Below the pieces are notes generated by a model, which searched no databases, was not told the origin of the DNA, and saw only the letters and a program-made list of their open reading frames with translations. A program made the translations under genes and the position numbers. From Arthrobacter psychrolactophilus (GTDB lineage: Bacteria; Actinomycetota; Actinomycetes; Actinomycetales; Micrococcaceae), in the NCBI RefSeq assembly GCF_003219795.1, contig NZ_QJVC01000006.1:1-64000 (forward strand): a stretch of DNA of 64,000 bases, given 5' to 3'. Shown piece by piece: positions 52,077 through 61,306 of the stretch (positions are counted from its first letter, which is position 1; each line of letters opens with the position of its first letter).

Positions 52077-52952
52077 GCAGCACATCCTCAAGCTCCAAAA
52101 ACGTCAAAATCCCCGAACTGGGCTAGTCCCCGAACATCGATCCCAGGGGCAAAGCCTGAGGATGCTCGTCGATTCGGCGCCGATCCGGAAAACTATCATG
52201 TGCTCTCCGTTGGTTATGCCCTTGACCTTTTGGGCAGTGAATTCCGGAACCCGATCCATGACGTGGCCGGCATGTCCGCGACGGATCTACTCCAGAGATT
52301 GGACGCACTTCCCTGGCAGAAGGAGGCTTGGGAGTCTGGAGCGTGGGTTGATGTCTGGGGCACCGCAGCATATTGGAACCTAGCGCGGGGGCATAAAAAC
52401 GCGGAGGTTTCGCTTGATCTTCTACTCGGCTGGCTGCTGACCCGGGTCAACCCATCGTCCGGAGTGTGGGGGAGTTCCGATGATGACACTCGATTGAAGT
52501 CGGTCAACGGATACTACCGGCTGACCCGAGGGACTGTTGTCCAGTTTGGAGTCACGGTTCCGCATGTTGAGCGACTCATCGACACGGTGCTCCACCATGG
52601 ATCGGATGCCCGCTATTTCGCCCCAGGACATGCAAACGCCTGCAATGTCCTTGATGTCACGCTCCCTTTGTGGCTTGCGGCCAAGCAAAGCAGCCATCGC
52701 CGAGACGAAGCTACTGCATGGGCGCAAGACCAGCTCACTCAGGTACTGCAACGGTGGCATCCTGGCGCGGGAATGGCTTTCAGCGCTGCGATGGAAGGCG
52801 GGACTCGGCGCCAGCCGTCCTTGCAGGGAACCGAGATGTGGTTGGCCATCATCGGGAATCTCGCTGATCTGCTGGGCTGCGCGGATTCCTTGGGCTACTG
52901 GCCGAGGGGTGTTCAACGCCCGGAACCGGCATTCGCTCTGCCAACTTTTTAG
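52073..52952 (+). pseudogene. Helical-barrel hypothetical protein with 5' frameshift
   Basis: ATG 52073, overlapping the previous stop, starts SSTSSSSKNVKIPELG and then stops. In the next frame RRFGADPENYHVLSVGYALD and LPWQKEAWESGAWVDVWGTA, then NGYYRLTRGTVVQFGVTVPH and WHPGAGMAFSAAMEGGTRRQ, form a long open frame of 260 codons. Its regularly spaced Trp and helix patterns suggest an alpha/alpha barrel, perhaps a glycan-active enzyme. I do not recognise the family. It is broken at its start only, so it may have been a gene of the same sugar-acid operon. Confidence 0.55.
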
Positions 52953-53126
52953 CAAGCTCATCGTCGGGGAAAACCAGTAAATAATGGACGATCCCGGAGA
53001 CACAGTTTCCGGGGCCCTCACCCTACGCTGGCCTTGTGGTCGTTAGAAGAGGACTAAGATTGATGTTTGCAAAGCAGTCGGATGGCAGATCATAGCCACC
53101 CGAAAAGTGAACATTAAGTTAGGCCC

Positions 53127-53501
53127 ATGAAGAAATTTATACAGCTTTCCCTTGCAGCGCTCCTTCTTGCCGGGCTTTCCGCCTGCGGTAGCGCCGCGCC
53201 GGCAACAAGCCCGAGTGACACAGCCAGCGTTTCCGCTGCAGCTACCCAGGAAAAGCGAGCAGTTCCCGACGTTGTCGGTATGACGTACAAAGAAGCCTAC
53301 GAAGCCCTGGTCAAGGATGATTTCTTCGCCCAGTTGAAGGACGAAAAGGGAGAAAACTGGACTGAGGGAAGCCCCTGGGCTGACGTTACGATCGCCACGA
53401 TGGAACCGGCCGCCGGCACCATGACGGATGAATCCTACGTTGACCTGACCCTCACCGTGACGCAGGAAGAATACGCCAAGTCGACGAAGGCTGCTGAATA
53501 A
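53127..53501 (+). CDS. PASTA-domain lipoprotein
   Basis: The protein is 124 residues. KKFIQLSLAALLLAGLSACG is a lipoprotein signal with an LSAC lipobox, so it is lipid-anchored outside the cell. A single PASTA-like domain follows (VPDVVGMTYKEAYEALVKDD, then SPWADVTIATMEPAAGTMTD). PASTA domains bind peptidoglycan fragments, though single-domain lipoproteins of this type have unknown role. A strong terminator follows 16 bases after the stop. Confidence 0.87.
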   Translation: MKKFIQLSLAALLLAGLSACGSAAPATSPSDTASVSAAATQEKRAVPDVVGMTYKEAYEALVKDDFFAQLKDEKGENWTEGSPWADVTIATMEPAAGTMTDESYVDLTLTVTQEEYAKSTKAAE

Positions 53502-53516
53502 GGCCGATTGAGTTAA

Positions 53517-53559
53517 GGGCCGGTATCTCAAGCTATTGAGATACCGGCCCGTTTTCTTT
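53517..53559 (+). terminator. Strong rho-independent terminator
   Basis: GGGCCGGTATCTCAA and TTGAGATACCGGCCC form a perfect 15-base stem with a 4-base loop, followed by GTTTTCTTT. It ends the PASTA lipoprotein gene. Confidence 0.9.
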
Positions 53560-53773
53560 AATGCCGCAGCGATCCTGCTTCGTATGAGACGCGGGGTCGT
53601 ACTGAGATGAAACGTCACCCCGTGGTTCGACGGCGAGACTGAAGTTCGACGGCGGGACTTGGGACCCGCCGTCGTACCTGGTCTCACTCTCGAGACTAAG
53701 CAACCGGTTGCCGTAGACTCGTGCCAAGCCATTTTTCCAGTGGCCCCATAGTCCCGAGCTAAGGAATGCAGAG

Positions 53774-54079
53774 TTGTCCGAGACATTTTTTCAGGTAGTT
53801 GTTCGCTATACGGTCAAGCCCGAAGAGGTTGAAACCGTCCTGGGACTTTTGGGTGAGATGGCGGTGGCCACTCGTGCCGAGGAAGGGAATATTTCCTACG
53901 ACTTCTTCCGTGGCGTGGAAGAACCCGATCAGATTGTGATCCTGGAGCGCTACGTCGACGCCGCCGGATTTGCCGGACATCGCGAATACGAACACATTGA
54001 GCGGCTCGGAGTGGCGCAAATCATTCCCCGGCTCGCGAGCCGATCGATTCAAACATTTGAGAACGCCTCCAACTCCTAA
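53774..54079 (+). CDS. Antibiotic biosynthesis monooxygenase (YgiN-like)
   Basis: The protein is 101 residues. FFQVVVRYTVKPEEVETVLG is the first strand-helix unit, then EGNISYDFFRGVEEPDQIVI and ERYVDAAGFAGHREYEHIER. This is the small ABM fold of quinol monooxygenases. It works as a dimer on quinone-like substrates without metal or flavin. TTG at 53774 with AAGGA 8 bases upstream is the start. It stands alone. Confidence 0.87.
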   Translation: MSETFFQVVVRYTVKPEEVETVLGLLGEMAVATRAEEGNISYDFFRGVEEPDQIVILERYVDAAGFAGHREYEHIERLGVAQIIPRLASRSIQTFENASNS

Positions 54080-54450
54080 CTGAGCTGCCCGCGGGCTGTT
54101 TCTGCGATGTGCGAGAGCGTTCTCCCCAGATTTCGCTGCTGCGTGGCACTGGAGACCGTGCATTCTGAGGCGGCACAGGGCAAGTTCCTCGGCAAGGCTC
54201 TGAGCGACCCAATAACTGTCAGGGTCGCGACACTGGATGGCGTCGAGGTGATTCGAGGCATCGGCGGGAGGCCTTCATTGCGTTGCACCGCCGGTAGGGC
54301 GCTTTAGAGGCTGTTAAAGCAGCGAGCTTTCCCACGACGGCATTCACCAGCGGTGGGGGATTGCTGCTGCACGCGAGAGGGCCAGAGAATGACCAGACCC
54401 TGATAAGCGCAGAACCAGCTGGACGTTGATGGTGTCTGCTGGGCTCCTCG
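54080..54450. other. Intergenic stretch, nothing supported
   Basis: About 370 bases with no credible gene. A plus-strand frame at 54107-54307 lacks a ribosome site and family signature. Confidence 0.4.
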
Positions 54451-54681
54451 CTAGCGTGTTTCCGCGGACACTTTTCTGCGGTGGGTCCTGCGTAACGCGG
54501 CCAATTTGGCGATCCAAATGACGATCAGCGTTGCTCCTGCCGCCATCAAGGCTAGGTCAATCCACGACGGGTCCTCGCCTTGCCAGCGCAATATTGCGGA
54601 AACGACGACGCATAGGCCAACGACTAGACCGCCCCAGGCTCGGAACTGACTACGTGGCGTTGCGGCTGACTCCTTGGCCAT
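54451..54681 (-). CDS. Two-helix membrane protein
   Basis: The protein is 76 residues with helices near 15-33 (WGGLVVGLCVVVSAIL) and 42-60 (IDLALMAAGATLIVIWIAKL) and a basic C-terminus (RRTHRRKVSAETR). I do not recognise a named family. GGAAGG lies about 10 bases before the ATG. It diverges from the 107-codon gene at 54815. Confidence 0.65.
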   Translation of the reverse strand: MAKESAATPRSQFRAWGGLVVGLCVVVSAILRWQGEDPSWIDLALMAAGATLIVIWIAKLAALRRTHRRKVSAETR

Positions 54682-54814
54682 GGTCCGATGCCTTCCGCTT
54701 GTGAGCTCACCAGCAACAATGCTGATTGTTCTTTGAGCTCACCGTACAGCCTTGGAAACCGTTGGGTGGTGATTCACAGGCCGTGATGTGGCTTGAATCA
54801 TCACAGTCAATATC

Positions 54815-55138
54815 ATGATGACTATGAACATTGAAGAAGTCGACGAGCGCGATAGCACCTGGGAACAGCACGACTCCACTTTTCGGGTCTACTTTGCCAA
54901 GGGCATTGACCGAGCAATCACGACCATGGATGTCTCCGATGCGACGTTCAGCGAGGTCCAGAGGTGGGCACAGGAGAAGGCCGGCGATGACACCATCGTC
55001 GCGATCGCCCTTGTTGGCCTAGACTCCCGGGGATTGAAGGGGCTGACGTGGCTTCTTGGCATGGACCCGAACGACTTCCCGGAAAGCGCTATTGAGTCGC
55101 GCATGCTGGCGGAAATTGGTGCAGAAGCGTCCGTCTGA
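54815..55138 (+). CDS. Hypothetical conserved-looking protein
   Basis: The protein is 107 residues. EVDERDSTWEQHDSTFRVYF, then VSDATFSEVQRWAQEKAGDD and TIVAIALVGLDSRGLKGLTW, resembles a small actinobacterial hypothetical family (WEQ..FRVYF, L.WLLGMD). There is no signal or membrane helix. ATG codons cluster at 54815, 54818 and 54824, with no ribosome site, so the transcript may be leaderless. Function is unknown. Confidence 0.72.
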   Translation: MMTMNIEEVDERDSTWEQHDSTFRVYFAKGIDRAITTMDVSDATFSEVQRWAQEKAGDDTIVAIALVGLDSRGLKGLTWLLGMDPNDFPESAIESRMLAEIGAEASV

Positions 55139-55157
55139 GGCACTTGCTCAGGCCTTG

Positions 55158-55784
55158 TCAGTGTCGATGATCCTGAATCTCAACAGTTAGAACCGGGGCA
55201 AAGTCCCGACTCAGCCGCTGAAGCCCTGTCACAGAAATTTCGCCCTCACCGAGGAGACGTTGACTGGGTAGGAAATGCACCGTGGTGCCGGTCGTGCCGT
55301 CGTCGTGCAGGGGAGTCAGCCCCGTCGTCGGCAGGCCCAGTTCATATCGCTGGGTCCACGAGCCATTCGTCCGCCGGTTGCTGTGAATAAGCCAGTCGCT
55401 CAGTGAGGCAACGACGGACATGCCTCGCCGGGCCAGCCCGTCAGGAAGTGGTGGTGAGTCGGGGGATTCGAAGAATCGCAGATCCTTCGTCGCCATAATC
55501 GGCTTTTTGATCATGCGGCCGTGACCGTCCGTGCGGGTATCAGTTCCTCGCCCGTTGTCGGACACTGAGATCGAACCGTCTGGATGCAGTGAAACAATGG
55601 CAGCGCCGGTCCCGCGGTCCAAGGCCTCATCAGCTGGATAGGCAAGGACCTCCAATATCAGGTGCAGTGCGGTTTTGTAAGCGTCGAAAGATGGGTCGGT
55701 TCGAATGAGCTCGAGGTGGTCGACGTCAACGTCCATGGCCCAATCGTGCGTGGTGTTTTGCCAGATTCCTGATTCTTTAGACAC
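55158..55784 (-). CDS. GyrB-like stand-alone ATPase domain protein
   Basis: The protein is 208 residues. YKTALHLILEVLAYPADEAL carries the N-box-like helix. HPDGSISVSDNGRGTDTRTD is the DNGRG G1 box of GHKL ATPases. GLARRGMSVVASLSDWLIHS and TGTTVHFLPSQRLL follow GyrB/ParE order. It has only the ATPase part, without TOPRIM or transducer domains, so it cannot be a topoisomerase subunit. Related stand-alone proteins occur in Actinobacteria with no assigned role. Start is GTG. Confidence 0.78.
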   Translation of the reverse strand: MSKESGIWQNTTHDWAMDVDVDHLELIRTDPSFDAYKTALHLILEVLAYPADEALDRGTGAAIVSLHPDGSISVSDNGRGTDTRTDGHGRMIKKPIMATKDLRFFESPDSPPLPDGLARRGMSVVASLSDWLIHSNRRTNGSWTQRYELGLPTTGLTPLHDDGTTGTTVHFLPSQRLLGEGEISVTGLQRLSRDFAPVLTVEIQDHRH

Positions 55785-55954
55785 ACCAAAGATTCTTACA
55801 CGACCTTACGCCCTAAAGCTCGATCCCTGGAATTTCGTCAGGCCGGGTTGTTTCTGGCGTACTCCTCCACCCCGGCGAATACTCGTTCATCTTGGATGCC
55901 GATCGTGAGCGAGCTGCGGCTGTCGTTGCAGGTCACGTCGATGCCCTTGGAATG

Positions 55955-57643
55955 CTAGAGGCCGCCACCCGACTCTTGCGTGCCCACCAGGGGAGACGCT
56001 GCCAGCAGCGCCCGCGTGTAATCGTGGCGCGGGGAGGTAAAGATCCGCTCGGTGGCACCCGATTCGACGACCTGCCCGGCCCGCATGACCAAAACGTCGT
56101 CACTCATATGCCGGACCACGGAGAGATCATGCGAGATGAAGACGTAGCTCAGCCCGAGTCGTTGCTGCAGCTCATCCAAGAGGTCCAGCACCTGGGCCTG
56201 CACCGAAACATCCAGGGCAGACACGGGTTCATCGCAGATCAGGACGCGCGGTTGGGGCGCCAGTGCGCGGGCAATCGCCAGGCGTTGGCGCTGCCCGCCC
56301 GAAAGTGTGGCGGGATTGCGTCCAGACATCTCGGCGTCCAGCCCCACCATCTGAAGTAACTCCGTGATCCTTGCGGCATGGCTGCGCGGATTCCGTGTGG
56401 CACCAAAACTCACGGCGTCGGCCAGCAACGACCCCACAGACAGCCTCGGGTCAAAGGACGACAGTGGATCCTGATAAATCGCGCCCAGTTGCGAACGGCG
56501 GCTCCGGCGGTCAACCTCACGTGCCGAGCTCCATGGCTCATCAAAAAGTTCCACGGCGCCCGCATCGGGCGCCAGCAGCCCCAGCACGATGCGCGCCGTC
56601 GTCGTCTTCCCCGAGCCCGACTCGCCCACCACACCTAGGGTCCGGCCGGGCAGCAGCTCGAAACTGACGTCCTTGATGGCCATGAACGTTGCGTGCTTGC
56701 CCTTCGCGAAACTCTTCGAGAGTTTCCTTGCGCTCAGCACGGGACGTACGACGGCGCCCGCCTCACCTCCCGCGTCTTCCGCAGCAGTCACCTTTTGCTC
56801 GGAGTCTCGAGTGTGCACCTGGGACGAAGCCTCCTCGGTGGGGGAGAGCTTGACGAAGCGTGGCTTGCCCGCGGGAACGGCAGCCAGCAAGGCCCGGGTG
56901 TAGGGATGCTGGGGATCGTGGAAGATCTGGTCTCGTGTGCCACGCTCCACGATGTGTCCTGCCTGCATGACGGCAATCGTGTCGGCCACCTTCGCCACGG
57001 CCGCCAAATCGTGACTGATCAAGAGCACGCCCGAACCGGCCTGGCGCAGGGTGCCGAGCAGATCCATGATGGATGCGGCGATGGTCGCATCCAGTGCCGT
57101 GGTGGGTTCATCGGCAATGATCAGCTGTGGGTCGAGCGCTATGGCTGCGGCAATCAACGCCCGTTGGCGCATGCCTCCGGAGAGCTCACCGGAACGTTGC
57201 CCGGCACGGCGTTCCGGATCGTCTAAGCCCACGGCTTCGAGCAGTTCCATGACGCGGGTGGCTCGTGTGGCGCCCGAGGCTCGGGTGTGCAATCGCAAGG
57301 AGTCGTCAATTTCCTTGCCGACGGTTCGCAAGGGGTCTAATGACGTCAGCGCATCCTGGAGGATGAAGCCCACCTCTTTGCCTCGCAGGGTGCGCCAGCT
57401 TCGCTGAGAGAGACTGCGGCCATCTTGCCCGGCCACGGTCAACGTCTCCGCCGTGACGGTCGATCCGGGACCCGCCAAACCCAGCAAGGATCTCGCCGTG
57501 ACCGATTTTCCGGAGCCGGATTCGCCCACCAGTGCCAAGCATTCACCGGCCCGCACGGTGAAGGAGACGTCTTTAACAACTTTGCTTCCGCCAAAGGAAA
57601 CGGAGAGATTTTTGACCTCAACAATGGCCTGTTGTTCGTTCAT
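55955..57643 (-). CDS. ABC transporter, fused two-domain ATPase (Dpp/Opp/nickel type)
   Basis: The protein is 562 residues with two complete ATPase domains. Both have GESGSGKS Walker A motifs. Signature motifs are LSGGMRQRALIA and LSGGQRQRLAIA. Walker B motifs are LIIADEPTTAL and VLICDEPVSAL. It energises peptide or metal-chelate import. The ATG at 57643 overlaps the stop of the permease gene by 4 bases and is preferred over a longer frame. Together with two permeases and a binding protein it forms a complete system. Confidence 0.93.
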   Translation of the reverse strand: MNEQQAIVEVKNLSVSFGGSKVVKDVSFTVRAGECLALVGESGSGKSVTARSLLGLAGPGSTVTAETLTVAGQDGRSLSQRSWRTLRGKEVGFILQDALTSLDPLRTVGKEIDDSLRLHTRASGATRATRVMELLEAVGLDDPERRAGQRSGELSGGMRQRALIAAAIALDPQLIIADEPTTALDATIAASIMDLLGTLRQAGSGVLLISHDLAAVAKVADTIAVMQAGHIVERGTRDQIFHDPQHPYTRALLAAVPAGKPRFVKLSPTEEASSQVHTRDSEQKVTAAEDAGGEAGAVVRPVLSARKLSKSFAKGKHATFMAIKDVSFELLPGRTLGVVGESGSGKTTTARIVLGLLAPDAGAVELFDEPWSSAREVDRRSRRSQLGAIYQDPLSSFDPRLSVGSLLADAVSFGATRNPRSHAARITELLQMVGLDAEMSGRNPATLSGGQRQRLAIARALAPQPRVLICDEPVSALDVSVQAQVLDLLDELQQRLGLSYVFISHDLSVVRHMSDDVLVMRAGQVVESGATERIFTSPRHDYTRALLAASPLVGTQESGGGL

Positions 57644-58434
57644 CGGACACCACCAAATTTTGTCGAACGTCCCAGCACCGTCGCGGCAGCCGCCACGAGC
57701 ACAATGGCCATGCCGGGGAAGAACGTCATCCACCAGGCCAGCGAAAGATAGGTCCGGCCGGCAGACAGCATGGCGCCCCACTCCGGCGTGGGCGGCGGCG
57801 AACCAAGCCCCAAGAAGCTCAGCGAGGCCGCCCAGAGAATTGCTTGACCCAGACCCAAGGTGGCCAGGACCCCAATGGGCGCGAGAGCGTTGGGCAGAAT
57901 GTGAACTCGCAGCACATGGAATCGGCTGCGGCCCAGGACCGTGGCGGCCTCAACCATGGGGGAGCTGCGAAGGGTTAGGATCTGTCCCCGGATTATGCGG
58001 GCATAGCCGGGCGCCGCGGTGATGCCCACGGCGATGACGGTGGTCGTGACGCCAGGGCCGGCGAGGGCAATGAACACCAAGGCCAGCAGCAGTCCGGGGA
58101 GCGCAAAGAGCACCTCAAGGATTCGGCCGATGCCAAAGTCCAACCACCTGCCTCCAAATCCCGCAATCGTTCCTAGGACCAGCGCTATTCCTAGGCCAAT
58201 CGCCGTGGCCATGGCGCCAATCAGCAAGGAGGGCCTCGCGCCGTGAATGATGCGTGAATAAATATCGCGCCCCGACTCATCGGTTCCCAGGACATGCCCG
58301 GCACTGGGCGAGGAGAAGGCTGCTGCGGGATCGATGGCGAGCGGGTCGAAGGGGGCTAAAAGATTCGGTGCGATGGCGGCCAGAATAAAGAACAACAGCA
58401 CGACGGCGGCCAGCACCCGGAATAGTTGTCTCAT
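57640..58434 (-). CDS. ABC transporter permease (DppC type)
   Basis: The protein is 264 residues with about six membrane helices. GRSRFHVLRVHILPNALAPI is the EAA-like loop that contacts the ATPase. GLVLGTDESGRDIYSRIIHG-like sequence near residue 50 (VLGTDESGRDIYSRI) is typical for DppC/NikC. It overlaps the upstream permease and downstream ATPase genes by 4 bases each. Confidence 0.92.
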   Translation of the reverse strand: MRQLFRVLAAVVLLFFILAAIAPNLLAPFDPLAIDPAAAFSSPSAGHVLGTDESGRDIYSRIIHGARPSLLIGAMATAIGLGIALVLGTIAGFGGRWLDFGIGRILEVLFALPGLLLALVFIALAGPGVTTTVIAVGITAAPGYARIIRGQILTLRSSPMVEAATVLGRSRFHVLRVHILPNALAPIGVLATLGLGQAILWAASLSFLGLGSPPPTPEWGAMLSAGRTYLSLAWWMTFFPGMAIVLVAAAATVLGRSTKFGGVR

Positions 58435-59408
58435 GATTGCTTGATCCGAGGGTCGGCAAGGCGTTCAACGATGTCCGAGACGGTCATGATCACGACATAG
58501 GCGGCGGCCGAAAGCAGCGCTACGCCGGTGACGAGCGGGATGTCCCGAGCGGTGACGGCAGACAGTAAGGACCGTCCCAGTCCCGGACGGGCAAAGATGG
58601 ATTCAACCACGACGGCACCGGAGAGTAGCGACCCTAAAGCCCAGCCGGAGAGTGAGATGCCAGGGAGTGCGGCGTGACGCAGCGAGTGGCGCAACAAGAT
58701 ACCGGTCTCGGATTCGCCACGTGCCCTGGCCGACAGAGCAAAAGCGGAGCGCTGCGCTTCCATCATCGTGTCCCTCATGACCTGTCCTAGGAATCCAGCC
58801 AGGGGGAGGGCCAAGGTGAAGACTGGTAAGACGAGTCCGGCTGCTGTATTGGTGCTGACCGGTGGCAGCCAGCCCAACATCGACGAGAAGACCATGATGA
58901 GCACGCTAGCCAACCAAAAGTGCGGTACGGCGGCGGACACAATCTCCAAACCCGAGGCGACAGCCGACGCGAGAACGCCACTACGCGTGGAGAAAACGGC
59001 CAGAGCCAAAGCCATCATCCACGCAACTAGGAGTGCGAGGCTGGCAAGAATCAACGTTGGCGGGACCAGCTCGCCAAGGACCTCAACCACAGGACTCTTG
59101 AGGGAATAGGAGGTGCCGAGATCGCCCAGAGCCAATTGCTTGAGTTGCCGCCCATACTGAACAATGAGCGGCTGGTCCAAACCGTAATGAGCACGGGCAG
59201 CCGCTAGAGCCTCGGCCGAGGCTTGCGAACCAGGCCCGCCCATAATGGCCTCGGCGGGATCGCCCGGAATCATGCGGATGCCAAAGAAGATCGCCGTGGC
59301 AACGGCCCATAAAACAAAGATGCCTCCCATGAGCTTGCCCAGTAGCCAACGCACGGATGCGCCAAGAAGGCTCGGAGCTCGGGGCGTGAGAGCTGTGGAG
59401 GTGCTCAT
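58431..59408 (-). CDS. ABC transporter permease (DppB type)
   Basis: The protein is 325 residues. FFGIRMIPGDPAEAIMGGPG near the N-terminus is the DppB/NikB signature. SARARGESETGILLRHSLRH is the ATPase-contact loop. Six membrane helices are predicted. The gene lies 25 bases downstream of the binding protein and overlaps dppC-like by 4 bases. Confidence 0.92.
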   Translation of the reverse strand: MSTSTALTPRAPSLLGASVRWLLGKLMGGIFVLWAVATAIFFGIRMIPGDPAEAIMGGPGSQASAEALAAARAHYGLDQPLIVQYGRQLKQLALGDLGTSYSLKSPVVEVLGELVPPTLILASLALLVAWMMALALAVFSTRSGVLASAVASGLEIVSAAVPHFWLASVLIMVFSSMLGWLPPVSTNTAAGLVLPVFTLALPLAGFLGQVMRDTMMEAQRSAFALSARARGESETGILLRHSLRHAALPGISLSGWALGSLLSGAVVVESIFARPGLGRSLLSAVTARDIPLVTGVALLSAAAYVVIMTVSDIVERLADPRIKQS

Positions 59409-59433
59409 GGGAGGCGTCTTTGCGGCAAGAACT

Positions 59434-61098
59434 TTAGTTACTCAGCCAGGCATCAAAGAAGAGGGGGCTGGCGACTGCCGTTGTTGCTCCAACGTTCTTC
59501 AACTTGTCCGAGTATAGGAAGTGGTTTTGCTGATCGTACAGCGGCAAGAGGTAGTAGCCCTCGAGCACGAGCTTCTGAGCCTTCGTGTAAAGATCCTTAC
59601 GCTCTGCCTCGTCCTTCGTGGAACCGGCGGTCGTCAGTAACGCGTCCAGGGCAGGGTTCTTGACCTGGGAATGGTTGGCAAAGTACCCCGAGGGTGCCGG
59701 GATCGTCGAGTCAGAATGGAACAGGATCGAGAGAACGCTCGGACCCACCTTGGTGTACGGGGCGGACACTAAGTTGTAGTTGTTCTTGGCGAGGTCTCCA
59801 TACCAGCTGGAGAGATCCAACAGGTTGATCTTGATCTCGATGCCGGAATCCTTGGCGGTGGCTTGCATCTGTTCAAAGATTGACTGCTCGGCCGGGATCG
59901 ACTGGCTGGTGCTCACGGGGAACGTCAGGGAGAAACGCTGGCCATCCTTGATTCGGTAACCTTCGGTGTCGCGCTCGGTCCAGCCAGCGGCGTCGAGCAA
60001 TTCGGCGGCCTTGGCGGGATCGTAGTCAAAGAGTGAATCGTCGGAGTAAGCGAGCGGCTCCACGCTGGACAGCGGTGAGTAGGAGCGCTTAGCCGTGCCG
60101 AAGAAGAGTGAGTCGATGCTGGCGTTGACATTCACGGCATGGACGAACGCTTCACGAGTTTTCGGGTCATTGAAGGGCGCCTTCGAGGAGTTCAGCTCGA
60201 TGCGGTTGGACGCACCAGGGCGCGGAGCATCGAGGTGCTTGAGCGTGGCGGTTTTGGTGGCCGTGGCGATCGCGTCGGGCTGGGCGTTATCGATGACCTG
60301 AACCTCGCCGGACTGCAACGCTGCATAACGTGTGGCGGCATCCGGAATGAAACGCCACGTGATGGCATCCAGGTAGGCCGGGCCCTCATGCGTCGAGGAG
60401 GCGACGGGGCGAACATAGCCCTCGTTGCGCACCAGGTTGACGGCTTCCTGCTTCTTCCACGAGGCAATCTTGAAGGCGCCGGTCCCGACGGGTGCCGCGC
60501 AGTTTTCTTCCTGGCTACGCTTGAGTGCCGTGGGAGATTCAATGGCAACCCACGGCATCGAGAAGGACTCAAGGAGTGAGTTATCAGGGGTCTTGAGCTT
60601 GAGCTCCAAGGTGCGCGCATCAACGGCCGTCATGGACGCGATCTTTCCCAGCGCAAGGTATCCAGTGGAGGATGCGGTGTTGGGATCCAGCAGATGTTCA
60701 AAGTTTGCCTTGACAGCTGCCGCATCCAAGGCCGTGCCATCCGTAAAGCTGATGCCGTCGCGAATCTTCACACTGCGCGTCAATCCGTCCTCGGACACCG
60801 TGGAGTCTTCGGCGAGCCACGGGATCAGCTTGCCCTCGGCATCCTTGGTGTAGAGCGTCTCGAGGTACTGCGAGGCAACCAAGGCCTGCGGGTAGTTTCC
60901 GCCCACATGAGGATCGAGGCAGCTCGGCTCGGCATCACCCGAGGCATAGACCAAGGTGCCGCCGGTGACGGGAGTACCATCATCGGCGCTGTTTTCCGTT
61001 GTCGAGGTGGCCGGCGTGCAAGCGGATAAAACCAGAGCCGCGGCGAGGGCGGCCGCAGCCGGAACGAGTTTATGTGCCAAGGGGCGTGCGTAAGTCAT
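59434..61098 (-). CDS. ABC transporter substrate-binding lipoprotein (SBP family 5)
   Basis: The protein is 554 residues. LVPAAAALAAALVLSACTPA is a lipoprotein signal with an LSAC lipobox. DGISFTDGTALDAAAVKANF is the SBP5 signature, and VFRYA-like repeats (ATRYAALQSGEVQVIDNAQP, then AKAAELLDAAGWTERD) follow. It captures peptides, nickel chelates or opine-like ligands for the transporter. The substrate cannot be told from sequence. AGGAAGAAG lies 6 bases before the ATG at 61098. Confidence 0.92.
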   Translation of the reverse strand: MTYARPLAHKLVPAAAALAAALVLSACTPATSTTENSADDGTPVTGGTLVYASGDAEPSCLDPHVGGNYPQALVASQYLETLYTKDAEGKLIPWLAEDSTVSEDGLTRSVKIRDGISFTDGTALDAAAVKANFEHLLDPNTASSTGYLALGKIASMTAVDARTLELKLKTPDNSLLESFSMPWVAIESPTALKRSQEENCAAPVGTGAFKIASWKKQEAVNLVRNEGYVRPVASSTHEGPAYLDAITWRFIPDAATRYAALQSGEVQVIDNAQPDAIATATKTATLKHLDAPRPGASNRIELNSSKAPFNDPKTREAFVHAVNVNASIDSLFFGTAKRSYSPLSSVEPLAYSDDSLFDYDPAKAAELLDAAGWTERDTEGYRIKDGQRFSLTFPVSTSQSIPAEQSIFEQMQATAKDSGIEIKINLLDLSSWYGDLAKNNYNLVSAPYTKVGPSVLSILFHSDSTIPAPSGYFANHSQVKNPALDALLTTAGSTKDEAERKDLYTKAQKLVLEGYYLLPLYDQQNHFLYSDKLKNVGATTAVASPLFFDAWLSN

Positions 61099-61306
61099 GT
61101 ACTTCTTCCTGCAAACCGGTGAAGGGGAGCTGCCAGTGGTGCAGTGCACCGCCATCAACCATAGCGTTTGGGACGTAGTATGCTCAGCTGCGTGTGGGAG
61201 AGATCATAGTTGAGCTTAATCCTTGTGGCATCCCTCGTTCTCAAGGAAAGCGGCAGGAATGGTCCCCACCGAAGTAGTGTTCGCCGTCGGAAGTTAAGGA
61301 AGAAAA

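Noticed and set aside
61177-61215. TATGCTCA near the ABC operon, resembling the TetR half-site at 34771
   Set aside because: Only one half-site matches; the partner arm at the correct spacing is absent.
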